From Rhodobacteraceae bacterium M385 (lineage in GTDB: Bacteria; Pseudomonadota; Alphaproteobacteria; Rhodobacterales; Rhodobacteraceae), in the NCBI GenBank assembly GCA_025141835.1, contig CP081102.1, positions 3,596,001 to 3,660,000 of the forward strand: DNA of 64,000 nt, in the 5' to 3' direction. The notes beneath the pieces were generated by a model, which was given only the letters and a program-made list of their open reading frames with translations, searched no databases and was not told where the DNA came from. A program made the translations under genes and the position numbers. Positions 42,528-51,778 of the stretch are shown here, in pieces (positions within the stretch are counted from its first letter, which is position 1; each line of letters begins with the position of its first letter).

Positions 42528-44528
42528 ATGATCCCAGAAATCGGACAATTCGCCCTGACGCTGGCTTTAGGCTTTGCGCTGGTTCAAAGCATCTTGCCGA
42601 TACTCGGGGCCGCTCGTGGCAACAGTCTCTGGATGCGGTCGGCATATGCCACGTCACTGGCGCAGGTTGTCTTCACGATGATCGCATTTGCAGCACTCAT
42701 GCGGTCATTTGTGGTCAGCGACTTCACGGTTCTGAATGTTGTCGAAAACTCCCATTCGCTCAAACCACTGCTTTTCAAGATCGCGGGAACTTGGGGCAGT
42801 CATGAAGGCTCGCTTTTGCTTTGGGTCCTTATCCTCACGGTTTTCGGGGCTGGTGTCTCGGCCTTCGGCACGAACATTTCCGCAGGCCTGCGGGCGCGGA
42901 CTTTGTCTGTTCAAGCTTGGATCAGTGTCGGCTTCTTCAGCTTCATGCTGTTCACCTCAAACCCCTTTGAGCGCGTGTTTCCCCCGCCCACAGACGGGCA
43001 GGATCTAAACCCGCTTCTGCAAGACGTCGGGCTCGCGATCCATCCACCGCTTCTCTACATCGGCTATGTTGGCTTCTCGATTGTGTTTTCTTTCGCGGTT
43101 GCTGCGTTGATCGAAGGGCGTGTGGATGCTGCATGGGCGCGGTGGGTCCGACCCTGGACGCTTGCCGCTTGGATGAGCCTAACCGCCGGGATCGCGCTTG
43201 GGTCGTGGTGGGCCTACTACGAGCTTGGCTGGGGCGGCTGGTGGTTCTGGGATCCTGTCGAAAACGTCAGCTTCATGCCTTGGCTCTTGGGCACGGCACT
43301 GCTGCATTCTGCCATCGTGACCGAAAAGCGTGGCGCCTTCAAAAGCTGGACCATCCTTCTGGCGATCCTGACCTTTTCGCTATCGCTTCTGGGTACTTTC
43401 ATTGTGCGCTCTGGCCTGCTGACCTCGGTCCATGCGTTCGCCGTAGACCCTGAGCGGGGAGTCTACATTCTTTGGCTTCTGGGGGTCAGCATTGGCGGAT
43501 CCCTCACGCTCTATGCATGGCGCGCGCCAGCCTTGGACGCAGGGGGGCTTTTCCGCCCGGTGAGCCGGGAGGCCGGGTTGCTTTTGAACAATCTGCTACT
43601 GGCAACAGCAACTGGAACGGTGCTGTTTGGTACTCTCTATCCGCTGTTCGTTGAGGCGATCTCAGGTGAGAGGCTTTCAGTCGGCCCACCCTTCTTCAAT
43701 GCAGCCTTCATCCCCATGATGTTGCCTTTGGTCTTCGCTATGGCGCTCGGGCCATTCTTGTCATGGAAACGCGCTGATCTGGCGGGTGTCCTGCAACGGC
43801 TGAAGTTCGTCGCGATCCTATCGGGTCTTGCCACGCTGACGATATGGTATTTGACCGAAGGCGGACCGGCGCTTGCCTATCTCAGCATCGCGATCGCGAT
43901 CTGGATGTTGCTGGCCACCTTGCAGGAATGGGCTGGTCGCATAAAGCTTGGCGACGTCCCTTTGCAAGAGTCGTTTCGTCGGGCCAGAAACCTACCGCGC
44001 GCCTCGCATGGCATGACGTTGGCCCATGCAGGCCTTGCCATTGCGATCTTTGGATTTGTCGGCTCCAGCGCATGGAAGTCGGAGCAGATCGTGTTCGTGA
44101 CACCCGGCACCGAAGTGGCGATCGCTGGGTTCGATGTGCGTTTTGAGGGCGTCGAGCGTGTCGTGGGGCCGAACTATGTGGCCAATCGCGGCACATTGAT
44201 TGTCGAGCAAGACGGCGACTACGTCACCACGCTCTATCCAGAGCGACGCAGTTACCCAGTCTCGCAATACAGCACAACAGAATCCTCGATCAGATCAACA
44301 ATGGCGGGCGATCTCTATGCATCACTGGCCGAGCCCGCGGATGCGCAGGCCGAGGCACGAGGGGCTTGGACGCTGCGCATTCTCTATGAGCCTTTCGTGA
44401 ACTTCATCTGGATCGGAGCTGCGATGCTTGTATTCGGCGGAGGGCTTTCGCTGTCAGATCGACGTCTGCGTGTCGGTGCGCCCAAACGGGCATCCCGCCC
44501 TATTCTCGCTGCAACACCAGCGGAGTGA
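42528..44528 (+). CDS. ccmF: CcmF, cytochrome c haem lyase subunit
   Basis: 666 residues, the usual length, with about 14 TM segments and the WWD motif region (WGGWWFWDPVENVSFMPWLL). CcmF ligates haem to the CxxCH motifs of apocytochromes on the periplasmic side. The start at 42528 is the ATG after the kinase stop. ccmABCDE are not in the window, so this set must work with haem delivered by the host's own CcmABCDE. Confidence 0.96.
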   Translation: MIPEIGQFALTLALGFALVQSILPILGAARGNSLWMRSAYATSLAQVVFTMIAFAALMRSFVVSDFTVLNVVENSHSLKPLLFKIAGTWGSHEGSLLLWVLILTVFGAGVSAFGTNISAGLRARTLSVQAWISVGFFSFMLFTSNPFERVFPPPTDGQDLNPLLQDVGLAIHPPLLYIGYVGFSIVFSFAVAALIEGRVDAAWARWVRPWTLAAWMSLTAGIALGSWWAYYELGWGGWWFWDPVENVSFMPWLLGTALLHSAIVTEKRGAFKSWTILLAILTFSLSLLGTFIVRSGLLTSVHAFAVDPERGVYILWLLGVSIGGSLTLYAWRAPALDAGGLFRPVSREAGLLLNNLLLATATGTVLFGTLYPLFVEAISGERLSVGPPFFNAAFIPMMLPLVFAMALGPFLSWKRADLAGVLQRLKFVAILSGLATLTIWYLTEGGPALAYLSIAIAIWMLLATLQEWAGRIKLGDVPLQESFRRARNLPRASHGMTLAHAGLAIAIFGFVGSSAWKSEQIVFVTPGTEVAIAGFDVRFEGVERVVGPNYVANRGTLIVEQDGDYVTTLYPERRSYPVSQYSTTESSIRSTMAGDLYASLAEPADAQAEARGAWTLRILYEPFVNFIWIGAAMLVFGGGLSLSDRRLRVGAPKRASRPILAATPAE

Positions 44529-44532
44529 GGCC

Positions 44533-45090
44533 ATGAAACGTCTGCTTTACGCCAGTCCAGTTCTGATTGCCCTGATCTTTGGCGGATTTTTCCTCTGGGG
44601 ACTTAACCCGGAGCGGGACCCCAACTCCATTCCCTCAGTACTAATCTCAAGCCCTGCGCCTGAGTTCATCTTGCAAGAGGTGGAGGGGACTAGCGTACCC
44701 GGTTTCTCTCGCGCTGATCTTGTGGGCGGTGATGGGCCTGTCGTGGTCAATATCTTCGCCTCCTGGTGTGTGCCGTGCCGCGCTGAACATGCGGTGCTGA
44801 CACGCATGGTGAACCAAGATGGCGTGCGCCTGTTCGGCATCAATTATCAGGATCAGCCCGAAGATGCGCTGCGCTGGCTGAATGAGCTTGGCAATCCGTA
44901 CGAGCGGATCGGATCCGACCTGAACGGACGCGTCGCAATCGACTGGGGCCTGACCGGTGTGCCGGAAACCTTCATCGTCGGCGCAGATGGAACGGTCCTC
45001 TACAAACATGTCGGGCCAATCCTTGGCGACGCCGCCATCCGCGCGTTCACGACAGCCCTGGCCCAAGCCCGGCAGGAGGGCTCTTTATGA
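44533..45090 (+). CDS. ccmG: CcmG/DsbE thioredoxin-like protein
   Basis: 185 residues with an N-terminal membrane anchor (ASPVLIALIFGGFFLWGL) and a thioredoxin fold with the active site ASWCVPCRAEH (Cys79, Cys82) and the Pro loop TGVPETFIV. CcmG keeps apocytochrome Cys residues reduced for haem attachment. It starts 4 bp after ccmF and overlaps ccmH by 4 bp. Confidence 0.95.
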   Translation: MKRLLYASPVLIALIFGGFFLWGLNPERDPNSIPSVLISSPAPEFILQEVEGTSVPGFSRADLVGGDGPVVVNIFASWCVPCRAEHAVLTRMVNQDGVRLFGINYQDQPEDALRWLNELGNPYERIGSDLNGRVAIDWGLTGVPETFIVGADGTVLYKHVGPILGDAAIRAFTTALAQARQEGSL

Positions 45091-45572
45091 TCGCGCGCGT
45101 TCTTTTGATCATCACGCTAGCCTTGGCGCCCGCAACAGCAGTGCTTGCTGTTGAACCTGACGAAATACTCTCGGACCCCATGCTTGAGACGCGAGCGCGC
45201 GAAGTGTCCCAGCAATTGCGCTGCGTTGTTTGCCAGAACCAAGACATCGATAGTTCAAATGCGGGTATCGCGCGGGATATGCGCATTCTGGTCCGTGAAC
45301 GTTTGATGGCAGGCGACACCAACGCGGACATCCTCGACTTCATGGTCGCGCGCTACGGCAACTATGTGCTGCTACGCCCGCCGTTCAACGCACAAACCTA
45401 TGCGCTGTGGTTCGCGCCTTTGGTGCTCGCGCTGTTCGCAGGTGGCATTGGCTATACCGTGATGCGCCAAGCACGCCGCAAAACGATCTTGGCCGCCGAT
45501 CTGACCGCTGATGAGGAAGCCGCGCTTCAAGCGCTTCTCGACACATCTTCAGACACCGAGAAAAACACATGA
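45087..45572 (+). CDS. ccmH: CcmH, cytochrome c maturation protein
   Basis: 161 residues: a signal peptide (ARVLLIITLALAPATAVLAV), the active-site LRCVVCQNQDI (Cys46, Cys49), a helical domain and one C-terminal membrane anchor. CcmH works with CcmG to reduce the apocytochrome disulfide. It overlaps both neighbours by 4 bp. Confidence 0.96.
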   Translation: MIARVLLIITLALAPATAVLAVEPDEILSDPMLETRAREVSQQLRCVVCQNQDIDSSNAGIARDMRILVRERLMAGDTNADILDFMVARYGNYVLLRPPFNAQTYALWFAPLVLALFAGGIGYTVMRQARRKTILAADLTADEEAALQALLDTSSDTEKNT

Positions 45573-46717
45573 TCCTATCCATCATTTTCGGAGCCATGGC
45601 GCTCCTTGCGGTCTCATTCCTGCTCCTGCCACTCTTGCGGCAAGATACCGAAAGCGGCGACCGCGATTCAGGTGCCATCGCGGTCCTTAGGGATCAACTG
45701 TCAGAGATCGAGCGCGATCAGGCGCGTGGCCTGATCAGCGAGGTCGAAGCAAATGACGCCGGGATTGAAATCAAACGGCGGCTTCTTGCGCTTGCGAAAA
45801 AACAGAAGGCTCCAGAACTGGCGACAGGGCGCGGAAGTTGGGCCATGTACATTGCGGTCGTCGTCGTTGGCGTAAGCGGCGTCGGTGTTTACGGATCGTT
45901 GGGCAGCCCCGGGATGCCAAGCGTATCCTTCGCCGACCGCGGTGACGAACGGACTGCTGCGAACGAAATCGCAGATCTGGCCACAGAGTTGCGGACGCGT
46001 TTGGAAGCCGATGAAAATGGCGGGCCATTTCAAGGCTGGATATTGTTGGGCCAGACTTACATGCGCATGAACGACTACTCCGGTGCAGTGGATGCTTTTG
46101 GTGTCGGTACAGAGCGCCCAGAGGCGACGTCGGCCACGTTCTCCCAACTGGCTGAAGCCATGCTTGCCGTCGAGAGTGGAATTGTCACGCCACCGATAGA
46201 GGCCGCCATCGAGCAGGCCGTTGCCCTGGACCCGAGCAATCCCGCCGCCGTCTACTATCAGGCATTGGCTCTTGATCAAACTGGGCGCAGCGTAACTGCC
46301 TATGATGTCTTAGCTCAGCGCATTGCGATGGAGTCCGAGATTGCGTCTTGGATGGAGGCATTTATCGGGCAGTTGAACCGGATCGGTGAACGTTTGGGCC
46401 GTCAGCCTGTCGGGCCGATGATGCTTCTGTCGCAGGACGGCGTCCCTGGACCGAATGCCGACGATATCGCGGCCGCAGCGCAGATGAGTGCCGAAGATCG
46501 GGCGGAGATGGTGCAATCAATGGTCGCGCGCCTTGCCGCACGTTTGGAAGACGAGCCGGATGATCTTGAGGGGTGGCTGCGTTTGGCCAATGCGTACAAT
46601 GTTCTTGGAGATTTGGATGCAGCGCGCACCGCATTGTCACGTGCTGAACCCCTTGTTCCAGAGACAGGCCCCCAGCGTCAGGCTTATCAGGATCTGTCGC
46701 AAGAGTTGAACCAGTAG
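45569..46717 (+). CDS. ccmI: CcmI, apocytochrome c chaperone with TPR domain
   Basis: 382 residues with two N-terminal TM segments around a charged loop (EIERDQARGLISEVEAND) and a periplasmic TPR region (LLGQTYMRMNDYSGAVDAFG, YYQALALDQTGRSVTAYDV, LRLANAYNVLGDLDAARTAL). CcmI holds the apocytochrome for the haem lyase. It ends the ccmF-G-H-I unit and converges with scsB, leaving 17 bp. Confidence 0.95.
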   Translation: MILSIIFGAMALLAVSFLLLPLLRQDTESGDRDSGAIAVLRDQLSEIERDQARGLISEVEANDAGIEIKRRLLALAKKQKAPELATGRGSWAMYIAVVVVGVSGVGVYGSLGSPGMPSVSFADRGDERTAANEIADLATELRTRLEADENGGPFQGWILLGQTYMRMNDYSGAVDAFGVGTERPEATSATFSQLAEAMLAVESGIVTPPIEAAIEQAVALDPSNPAAVYYQALALDQTGRSVTAYDVLAQRIAMESEIASWMEAFIGQLNRIGERLGRQPVGPMMLLSQDGVPGPNADDIAAAAQMSAEDRAEMVQSMVARLAARLEDEPDDLEGWLRLANAYNVLGDLDAARTALSRAEPLVPETGPQRQAYQDLSQELNQ

Positions 46718-46734
46718 GCTCGCGTTGTTGACGC

Positions 46735-48885
46735 TCAGTTGCCAATTGCCACGTCGCGCACGGCTGCGTCGCTCAACGCCTGAAGGACTGCCTCAGCGCT
46801 CAACAGTTCTGATAGGACGATGCCGTCCGGTGCGCCGGGACCGTAAACCGCATTGAACGGAATGCCGTATCGGCCAAACGACGCCAGATAGCGTGAAATA
46901 TCCTCGCTCGGACGGGTCCAGTCGGCGCGCATGGTAATCACACCGTTGGAGGCCAAAGCGCTGACCACAGGGTCGCGGTCCAGCACGAGAAGTTTGTTGG
47001 CCTGACAGGTCAAGCACCAGTCGGCCGTGACATCGATAAAGACTACGTCGCCCTGGGAGACATGACGTGCAATCGCCGCGCGGTCGAAGACCGTCCATTC
47101 AGTTTCGATGGCGGCGAGATCTACCGCGTTGCGATCCGCAAACTGGCCCGCCGCCACGATAGGCGCGGTGGCCAAGACCACAATCCCGGCCCACTTGGGT
47201 AAATCCGGGATCCGCTTCACGCAGATTAGTGCGATCAAGGCGAGGGTTAGACCCACGGTCACAAAGGTCGCCGTGGATCCGGCCACACCGGACAACACCC
47301 AGATCAGCCATGCAGCCGTAACCAGTAGGAGCGCACCCAGAACTACTTTCACAATAACCATCCAGCGCCCGGGCTTCGGCATCATCTGCGCAACACGCGG
47401 ATAGGCGGCCACGATGAAGTACGGCAGCGCTAGCCCCAATCCCAAGCCGGTAAATACTACGGCGATATCAATCGCGCGCCCCGTCAGCGCAAACGCAATC
47501 GCGGTCCCGAGGAAGGGCGCGGAACACGGCGTGGCCAACACGGCGGCAAAGGCGCCCGTGGCGAAATCACCCGCGTAGCCGCCACGCGAACCGCTGGCCG
47601 CCATTCGCGTTTGAAGGCGTGACGAAAGCGCAATCTCGAAAAGGCCCAACATGTTGGCGGCAAAAACGGAGAGGATCACGACCATCAAGGCCAAGAAACC
47701 CGGGTTCTGGAACTGAAGCCCCCAGCCAACAGTGAAGCCGATCTGCTGAAGCCCAAAGGTCACCGCCGCCAAAAACCACATGAACGCCATGACGCCAAAA
47801 GCTGAGGCGAGAAAACTTCCACGAATTTCACCTTGGGTCTTACTCTTTCCAGAGACAACGGATGCCAGTTTGATCGAGAGAACCGGCAAGACGCAGGGCA
47901 TCACATTCAGGATCAAACCACCAAGGATCGCGAACAATCCGATCCACGCCAACGCTGCAAAGGAGGTCTGCTCGACCTGTAGGTTGAAGGGCGCCGGGAT
48001 CGGCGCGTCCACCAATGTTGCGGCCAGCGTCGCGGCACTATCACCGTCCGTTAGCGTGATGGCCACATCAGTGGAATCCGGGTCCAGCGCCAAGATCGGA
48101 AACTGCGCCCAGACTGATGTCCCACGACTACCAACGCGAATATCGGGTGCACCAAACGCCGTATAACCGCCCATTTCAGGAAAGATGTCCGGAGCCTGAA
48201 ACACATCTCCTCCCCGTGAGAAGACCGTCAGCGTCTGGGCATTCTCATCGATGTACGCTTCAATGTTCGACACAAAGTTTGATGGGACTTCGCTTGGGAC
48301 ACGTGCTGCATACGTCGCGATCTGGTCTGCGGCGTCCCGGTCGATAAGCGGCGCTTCCTCAGATATTCCGGCTGGAATGTTTAGGAGGAATGTGAAGTCC
48401 AGCGGAACACAAACATCCGAGCACACCAGAAGCTGGACATGGGCAGTCAGATTGACCGCTTCCCCAGGGTGCTCAAGTGCAATGCTAAGTGGTAGAACGA
48501 CTTCGCCCGAATAGCCGAAATTCTGTATACCAAACGCAGTAAAACGCTCCGGAGCGGGCCATATAATGCTGGCGTTAGCTACGTTTTCTGACCCGGTGAA
48601 GTCCACTTCCGGTGGCAAGCCGACTTCACCGGGGCTCCGCCAGTAGGTTTTCCAGCCGTCCGCCAGTGATATTGCGAGACCGGCCGAAATTGAGCTCGCA
48701 CCTGAGGCAATTGAATTCTCTGCAGTCAAAAGCTGCACATCAACGGCTGGGCTTCTCTGCACTTCCGTCGACGCGGCATTCACGACCGAAACTTGTGGGG
48801 TGATAAATAGTGCCGCCAACAAACCCAAAACGAGAGACAACTTTGGCGTGGAAATACGGGAAAATTCTAGCAAACGGCGGTCCAA
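46735..48885 (-). CDS. scsB: ScsB/DsbD-type thiol:disulfide reductase
   Basis: 716 residues: a signal peptide, a long N-terminal periplasmic domain with the ScsB-like WKTYWRSPGEVGLPPEVDF and a Cys pair LVCSDVCVPL, an eight-TM domain with the redox Cys in NVMPCVLPVLSIK and LATPCSAPFLG, and a C-terminal thioredoxin domain with ADWCLTCQANK. This protein moves electrons from cytosolic thioredoxin to the periplasm. ScsB was described in suppression of copper sensitivity. The start is TTG (48885 or 48873), overlapping the dsbA stop; no ATG is available. Confidence 0.93.
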   Translation of the reverse strand: MDRRLLEFSRISTPKLSLVLGLLAALFITPQVSVVNAASTEVQRSPAVDVQLLTAENSIASGASSISAGLAISLADGWKTYWRSPGEVGLPPEVDFTGSENVANASIIWPAPERFTAFGIQNFGYSGEVVLPLSIALEHPGEAVNLTAHVQLLVCSDVCVPLDFTFLLNIPAGISEEAPLIDRDAADQIATYAARVPSEVPSNFVSNIEAYIDENAQTLTVFSRGGDVFQAPDIFPEMGGYTAFGAPDIRVGSRGTSVWAQFPILALDPDSTDVAITLTDGDSAATLAATLVDAPIPAPFNLQVEQTSFAALAWIGLFAILGGLILNVMPCVLPVLSIKLASVVSGKSKTQGEIRGSFLASAFGVMAFMWFLAAVTFGLQQIGFTVGWGLQFQNPGFLALMVVILSVFAANMLGLFEIALSSRLQTRMAASGSRGGYAGDFATGAFAAVLATPCSAPFLGTAIAFALTGRAIDIAVVFTGLGLGLALPYFIVAAYPRVAQMMPKPGRWMVIVKVVLGALLLVTAAWLIWVLSGVAGSTATFVTVGLTLALIALICVKRIPDLPKWAGIVVLATAPIVAAGQFADRNAVDLAAIETEWTVFDRAAIARHVSQGDVVFIDVTADWCLTCQANKLLVLDRDPVVSALASNGVITMRADWTRPSEDISRYLASFGRYGIPFNAVYGPGAPDGIVLSELLSAEAVLQALSDAAVRDVAIGN

Positions 48886-49634
48886 TTTTCGGCCCTTTCG
48901 GCCTCAACAATACTGAACAGTTGGCGATCAGAAATTTGCCCCACTACGACAGTGCGGCCAATAACCATAGCTGGCGTTCCAACGAAACCAAAGACGCGAG
49001 CCAACATCGATGTCGTCTGAAGCTCTCGAGTTAGGGTTTCGGAGGCAATGTCACGAAGAAGCTGATCGTGATCCACACCAATGCTTTCGGCCAAGGCCTC
49101 GATATATCCATCGTTAGCCACGAACGGTGTTCGAATAAGGCTCTCTTGAAATTCGGCGTAACGCCCTTGCCGACCTGCCGCCAGAGCGGCGCGTGCCGCC
49201 GCCTCTGACGCATCCCCAAGCAATGGAAGCTCATGCCACTTAATGGCTATTTCATCTATGTTTCGCTCAGCGAGTGCAGCAAGGTTGCGCGTTTGAACGC
49301 GGCAGAATGGACAATAGTAGTCAGAGAACGCGGCAATCGGAATTTGGGAACTATCCGGGTCGAACGTCCCGTATAGCGCGCCGCAAAGGTCCGCACGAAC
49401 GTCTTGCTCGCTCACCAATTGTTCCTCGACCTCAGTATCGTTACCATCCAGTCCCACAAATGCATTGAATGATCCGGATGAAAAATCACCGCCACCTACG
49501 GCGCGAAACCCGGGCGGATCATCGAGAGCTGTAAAGTCAACACTTGGAGGAAAAGCCAGAGGGAGTACTTTAAAACCAGCGTATGCTGTGCCGGAGAGGC
49601 CCGCTGCGACCAAGAGGGTTCGGCGGGTCAACAC
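48867..49634 (-). CDS. DsbA-family thiol:disulfide oxidoreductase (ScsC-like position)
   Basis: 255 residues from the GTG at 49634, which lies 1 bp after the DUF2933 stop. An N-terminal basic stretch plus hydrophobic signal is followed by a thioredoxin fold with SDYYCPFCRVQ (Cys108, Cys111) and the helical insert of DsbA/DsbG types. The last 19 bp overlap scsB. Together with scsB this resembles the ScsB-ScsC pair, which protects periplasmic thiols from copper. Confidence 0.88.
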   Translation of the reverse strand: MLTRRTLLVAAGLSGTAYAGFKVLPLAFPPSVDFTALDDPPGFRAVGGGDFSSGSFNAFVGLDGNDTEVEEQLVSEQDVRADLCGALYGTFDPDSSQIPIAAFSDYYCPFCRVQTRNLAALAERNIDEIAIKWHELPLLGDASEAAARAALAAGRQGRYAEFQESLIRTPFVANDGYIEALAESIGVDHDQLLRDIASETLTRELQTTSMLARVFGFVGTPAMVIGRTVVVGQISDRQLFSIVEAERAENWTAVC

Positions 49635-49635
49635 T

Positions 49636-49950
49636 TCAATTTTGGCCTCGCTGTTGCAGTCCCACTGGCCGATCAGTGCTTTCCTCTAACAATTGTTCTG
49701 TCACAGGCTGATCGTCAGATTCTTCAACTCCGCTATGACACGAGCGCCCCATCATACGGTGCATTACGAAGTGCATGCCGAGACAAAGCACCAAAGGCAG
49801 TATCAAACCCGCGTTAGAAAACACCGCTCCGATGCTAGCGCCACCCAAGAGGACAAGTGCTATCGGAACCATCATGATGATGCAGCACGCTGCCATACCA
49901 AGCTTGGCAAATCGGTTGCCGGGCTTTTGCCCTGTAGATGTGTCACTCAC
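49636..49950 (-). CDS. DUF2933-like small membrane protein
   Basis: 104 residues if started with GTG at 49950 (VSDTSTGQKPGNRFAKLGMA). The open frame reaches back to 50034, but that part lies inside the MerR-type promoter. Two TM segments (AACCIIMMVPIALVLLGG, NAGLILPLVLCLGMHFVMH) are followed by HRMMGRSCHSG. The Cys, Met and His residues at the membrane edge suggest copper binding. DUF2933 genes occur in copper and silver clusters. First gene of the DUF2933-dsbA-scsB operon. Confidence 0.75.
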   Translation of the reverse strand: MSDTSTGQKPGNRFAKLGMAACCIIMMVPIALVLLGGASIGAVFSNAGLILPLVLCLGMHFVMHRMMGRSCHSGVEESDDQPVTEQLLEESTDRPVGLQQRGQN

Positions 49951-49985
49951 TTCTGAACCCTCGTTTTGACCAACCGTATCGATCC

Positions 49986-50016
49986 CACGAAGCAGGTTCC
50001 TGCGCTGGAAGGTCAA
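49986..50016 (-). promoter_or_regulatory. MerR/CueR-type promoter of the DUF2933-dsbA-scsB operon
   Basis: On the minus strand TTGACC (50016-50011), a 19 bp spacer with the dyad ACCTTCCAGCGCAGGAACCT, then a weak -10 TTCGTG (49991-49986). The dyad matches the other CueR-type sites in the island. The weak -10 suggests strong dependence on the activator. The rest of the gap up to 50314 holds no gene; it must contain the promoter of the cytochrome gene at 50315. Confidence 0.65.
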
Positions 50017-50314
50017 CGTTACATACAGATACAAAAAACACGCATACGTAACCGGCCGGTGGATTGACGTTCGACCATAGGAGATTGCACACCTGATGGT
50101 GTTTCTAGTTGAGCATGGACGCCAGTATGAACAATGCTAATCACCCATCATTATTGCTGCGCCGCCGGTCGGTGACGGTCCTCACAGGGATGGTGTTTCC
50201 AAGAGTTTGCTCAGCAGTTTGGCAGAACATCCCGAGGGTTTCGCGAAGGCGCAAAAGTGACCCGAACGTCATGCATTTCTCCGCCGTTTCTTCAATTTCT
50301 GAAGGTCACCCACA

Positions 50315-50779
50315 ATGTCAAAAGTAGGTATTGGAATTGCAGCTTTCGTCATCGTTGGCATAGGGTTGGCGCTCGCAAATCTTTGGACAGACAACGATGC
50401 CGCGCCTGCAGCTGGCCATTCAATGGAGCCCCCGGATCTATCCGATGTTGCCGACAATGGACCTATCGTTGAGGTCGCGTTGCCAGCAGAGCTGACGTCT
50501 GAAGCGCGATTGGGACAGGTTGCTTTTGAAGCTGTGTGCGCAGACTGCCACGGTATCAATGCAGCCGGGCAAAATGGTGTTGCTCCGCCCCTCGTACACA
50601 TCACTTACGAGCCTAACCATCACGGTGACGGCTCATTCCTATCGGCGGTTCGCAACGGTGTGCAATCACATCACTGGAGCTTTGGAAACATGCCGATGAT
50701 TGATGGTCTAACCAATGGAGATGTCCGGGCGATCACGCAGTACATTCGTGAGCTGCAGCGCGAGAACGGGATTTTCTGA
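50315..50779 (+). CDS. Membrane-anchored class I c-type cytochrome
   Basis: 154 residues. One N-terminal membrane segment (KVGIGIAAFVIVGIGLALAN) precedes a single haem site EAVCADCHGINAAGQ and a Met ligand region (SFGNMPMIDGLTN). Electron carrier in the periplasm. It is the first of four c-type cytochromes in the island and overlaps the next gene by one base (TGATG). Confidence 0.92.
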   Translation: MSKVGIGIAAFVIVGIGLALANLWTDNDAAPAAGHSMEPPDLSDVADNGPIVEVALPAELTSEARLGQVAFEAVCADCHGINAAGQNGVAPPLVHITYEPNHHGDGSFLSAVRNGVQSHHWSFGNMPMIDGLTNGDVRAITQYIRELQRENGIF

Positions 50780-51177
50780 TGAGTCCGCGCTGGTTGAGCA
50801 ATTGGGGTCTGGAACTCCTTCGCAAATCTATCTTGCTACTTGCGCTGCTGATCAGTGTCGGCGGAACGTTGCTTGGTAGCGAGGCCGCTGCGCATACATC
50901 CGAAGAGCCGACATCGGTTCCGACGGTCGTTGCCTCACAACAAGCCGAGCTAGTTCAGGAGGCTTCTGGCACCCATTCCGACGAGGGGCATCCTGCGGTG
51001 AGCGGCCATTGCCATCCTGGTCTGGAGTGTTCGTTGATCGCCGTCATGGCCGAACACCAGCACATCGATCGCCATCGCCATTTAACGAGATCTCCTGCGA
51101 TCCGGATCGCAACTCAGTATCCTTCCACGTCGCCTTCCCACGACCCCCCTCCCCCACGACTGTTCGCTTTGATCTGA
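50779..51177 (+). CDS. Exported His/Cys-containing protein of unknown function
   Basis: 132 residues. An N-terminal hydrophobic signal (SILLLALLISVGGTLLGSEA) is followed by a His-rich region with SGHCHPGLECSLIAVMAEHQ and HIDRHRHLTR. There is no CxxCH haem motif. The His and Cys residues point to metal binding; a similar pattern occurs in small copper-island proteins. No family is recognised. It sits between two cytochromes, coupled to the first. Confidence 0.65.
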   Translation: MSPRWLSNWGLELLRKSILLLALLISVGGTLLGSEAAAHTSEEPTSVPTVVASQQAELVQEASGTHSDEGHPAVSGHCHPGLECSLIAVMAEHQHIDRHRHLTRSPAIRIATQYPSTSPSHDPPPPRLFALI

Positions 51178-51208
51178 CTCAATTCATTCAAAGCTAAGGA
51201 CAGACCCA

Positions 51209-51775
51209 ATGAAAAAGATACTGATCTCCGCAACCGTATTTAGCGTAGTGGCTGCAGCCGTCGCGACAGCTCATCCAGGCGCCACCGGTGTCGTTCGTGA
51301 ACGGATGGACGGCATGATGGCCATGCGGGATGCCGTGCGTGCCCTGACCCCGATGATGCAGGGTCAAGTCGAGTACAATAGCCAGACCGTTATCGACGCA
51401 GCAGCCATTATTGAAAGTCATGCTGGCGAGACCATGACAGCGCTTTTTGAGGAAGGGACCGGTGGGCCTCCGTCATCGGCGACGCCCGCCGTCTGGGAAG
51501 ATTGGGAGGCCTTCGCGGCCATTGCCATGCGCCTTGAAGTGGTCGCCGGTGCACTCGGTGAGGCGGCGGCGAACCCTCCAGGATCTGTCATGCCGGAAGG
51601 CAGCATGCAAGCAGATGCCGGTGCCATGATGGGTGGTGCAAGTTCCATGATGGGCGGCAGAGCGGAACCGGACGCTGAAATGATGGCGCAGATGCCCGTG
51701 GACCGCGTGTTCGCCTTAGCGGCACAGACTTGTTCGTCTTGTCATACACCCTACCGCGTCGAGCAGGAGGATTGA
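51209..51775 (+). CDS. Cytochrome c' family protein
   Basis: 188 residues with a signal peptide (cleavage near VATAH). A four-helix pattern with RMDGMMAMRDAVRALTPMM is followed by the C-terminal haem site AQTCSSCHTPYR (Cys175, Cys178, His179), the CxxCHxxxR placement of cytochromes c'. A Met-rich insert (MMGGASSMMGGR) is unusual for the family and could bind copper. Start 51209 is preceded by AAGGAC. Confidence 0.9.
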   Translation: MKKILISATVFSVVAAAVATAHPGATGVVRERMDGMMAMRDAVRALTPMMQGQVEYNSQTVIDAAAIIESHAGETMTALFEEGTGGPPSSATPAVWEDWEAFAAIAMRLEVVAGALGEAAANPPGSVMPEGSMQADAGAMMGGASSMMGGRAEPDAEMMAQMPVDRVFALAAQTCSSCHTPYRVEQED

Positions 51776-51778
51776 CCC

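Noticed and set aside
50109..50327. 72-codon plus-strand ORF before the first cytochrome
   Set aside because: It runs into the cytochrome start in another frame and has a Ser/Arg-rich, patternless product.
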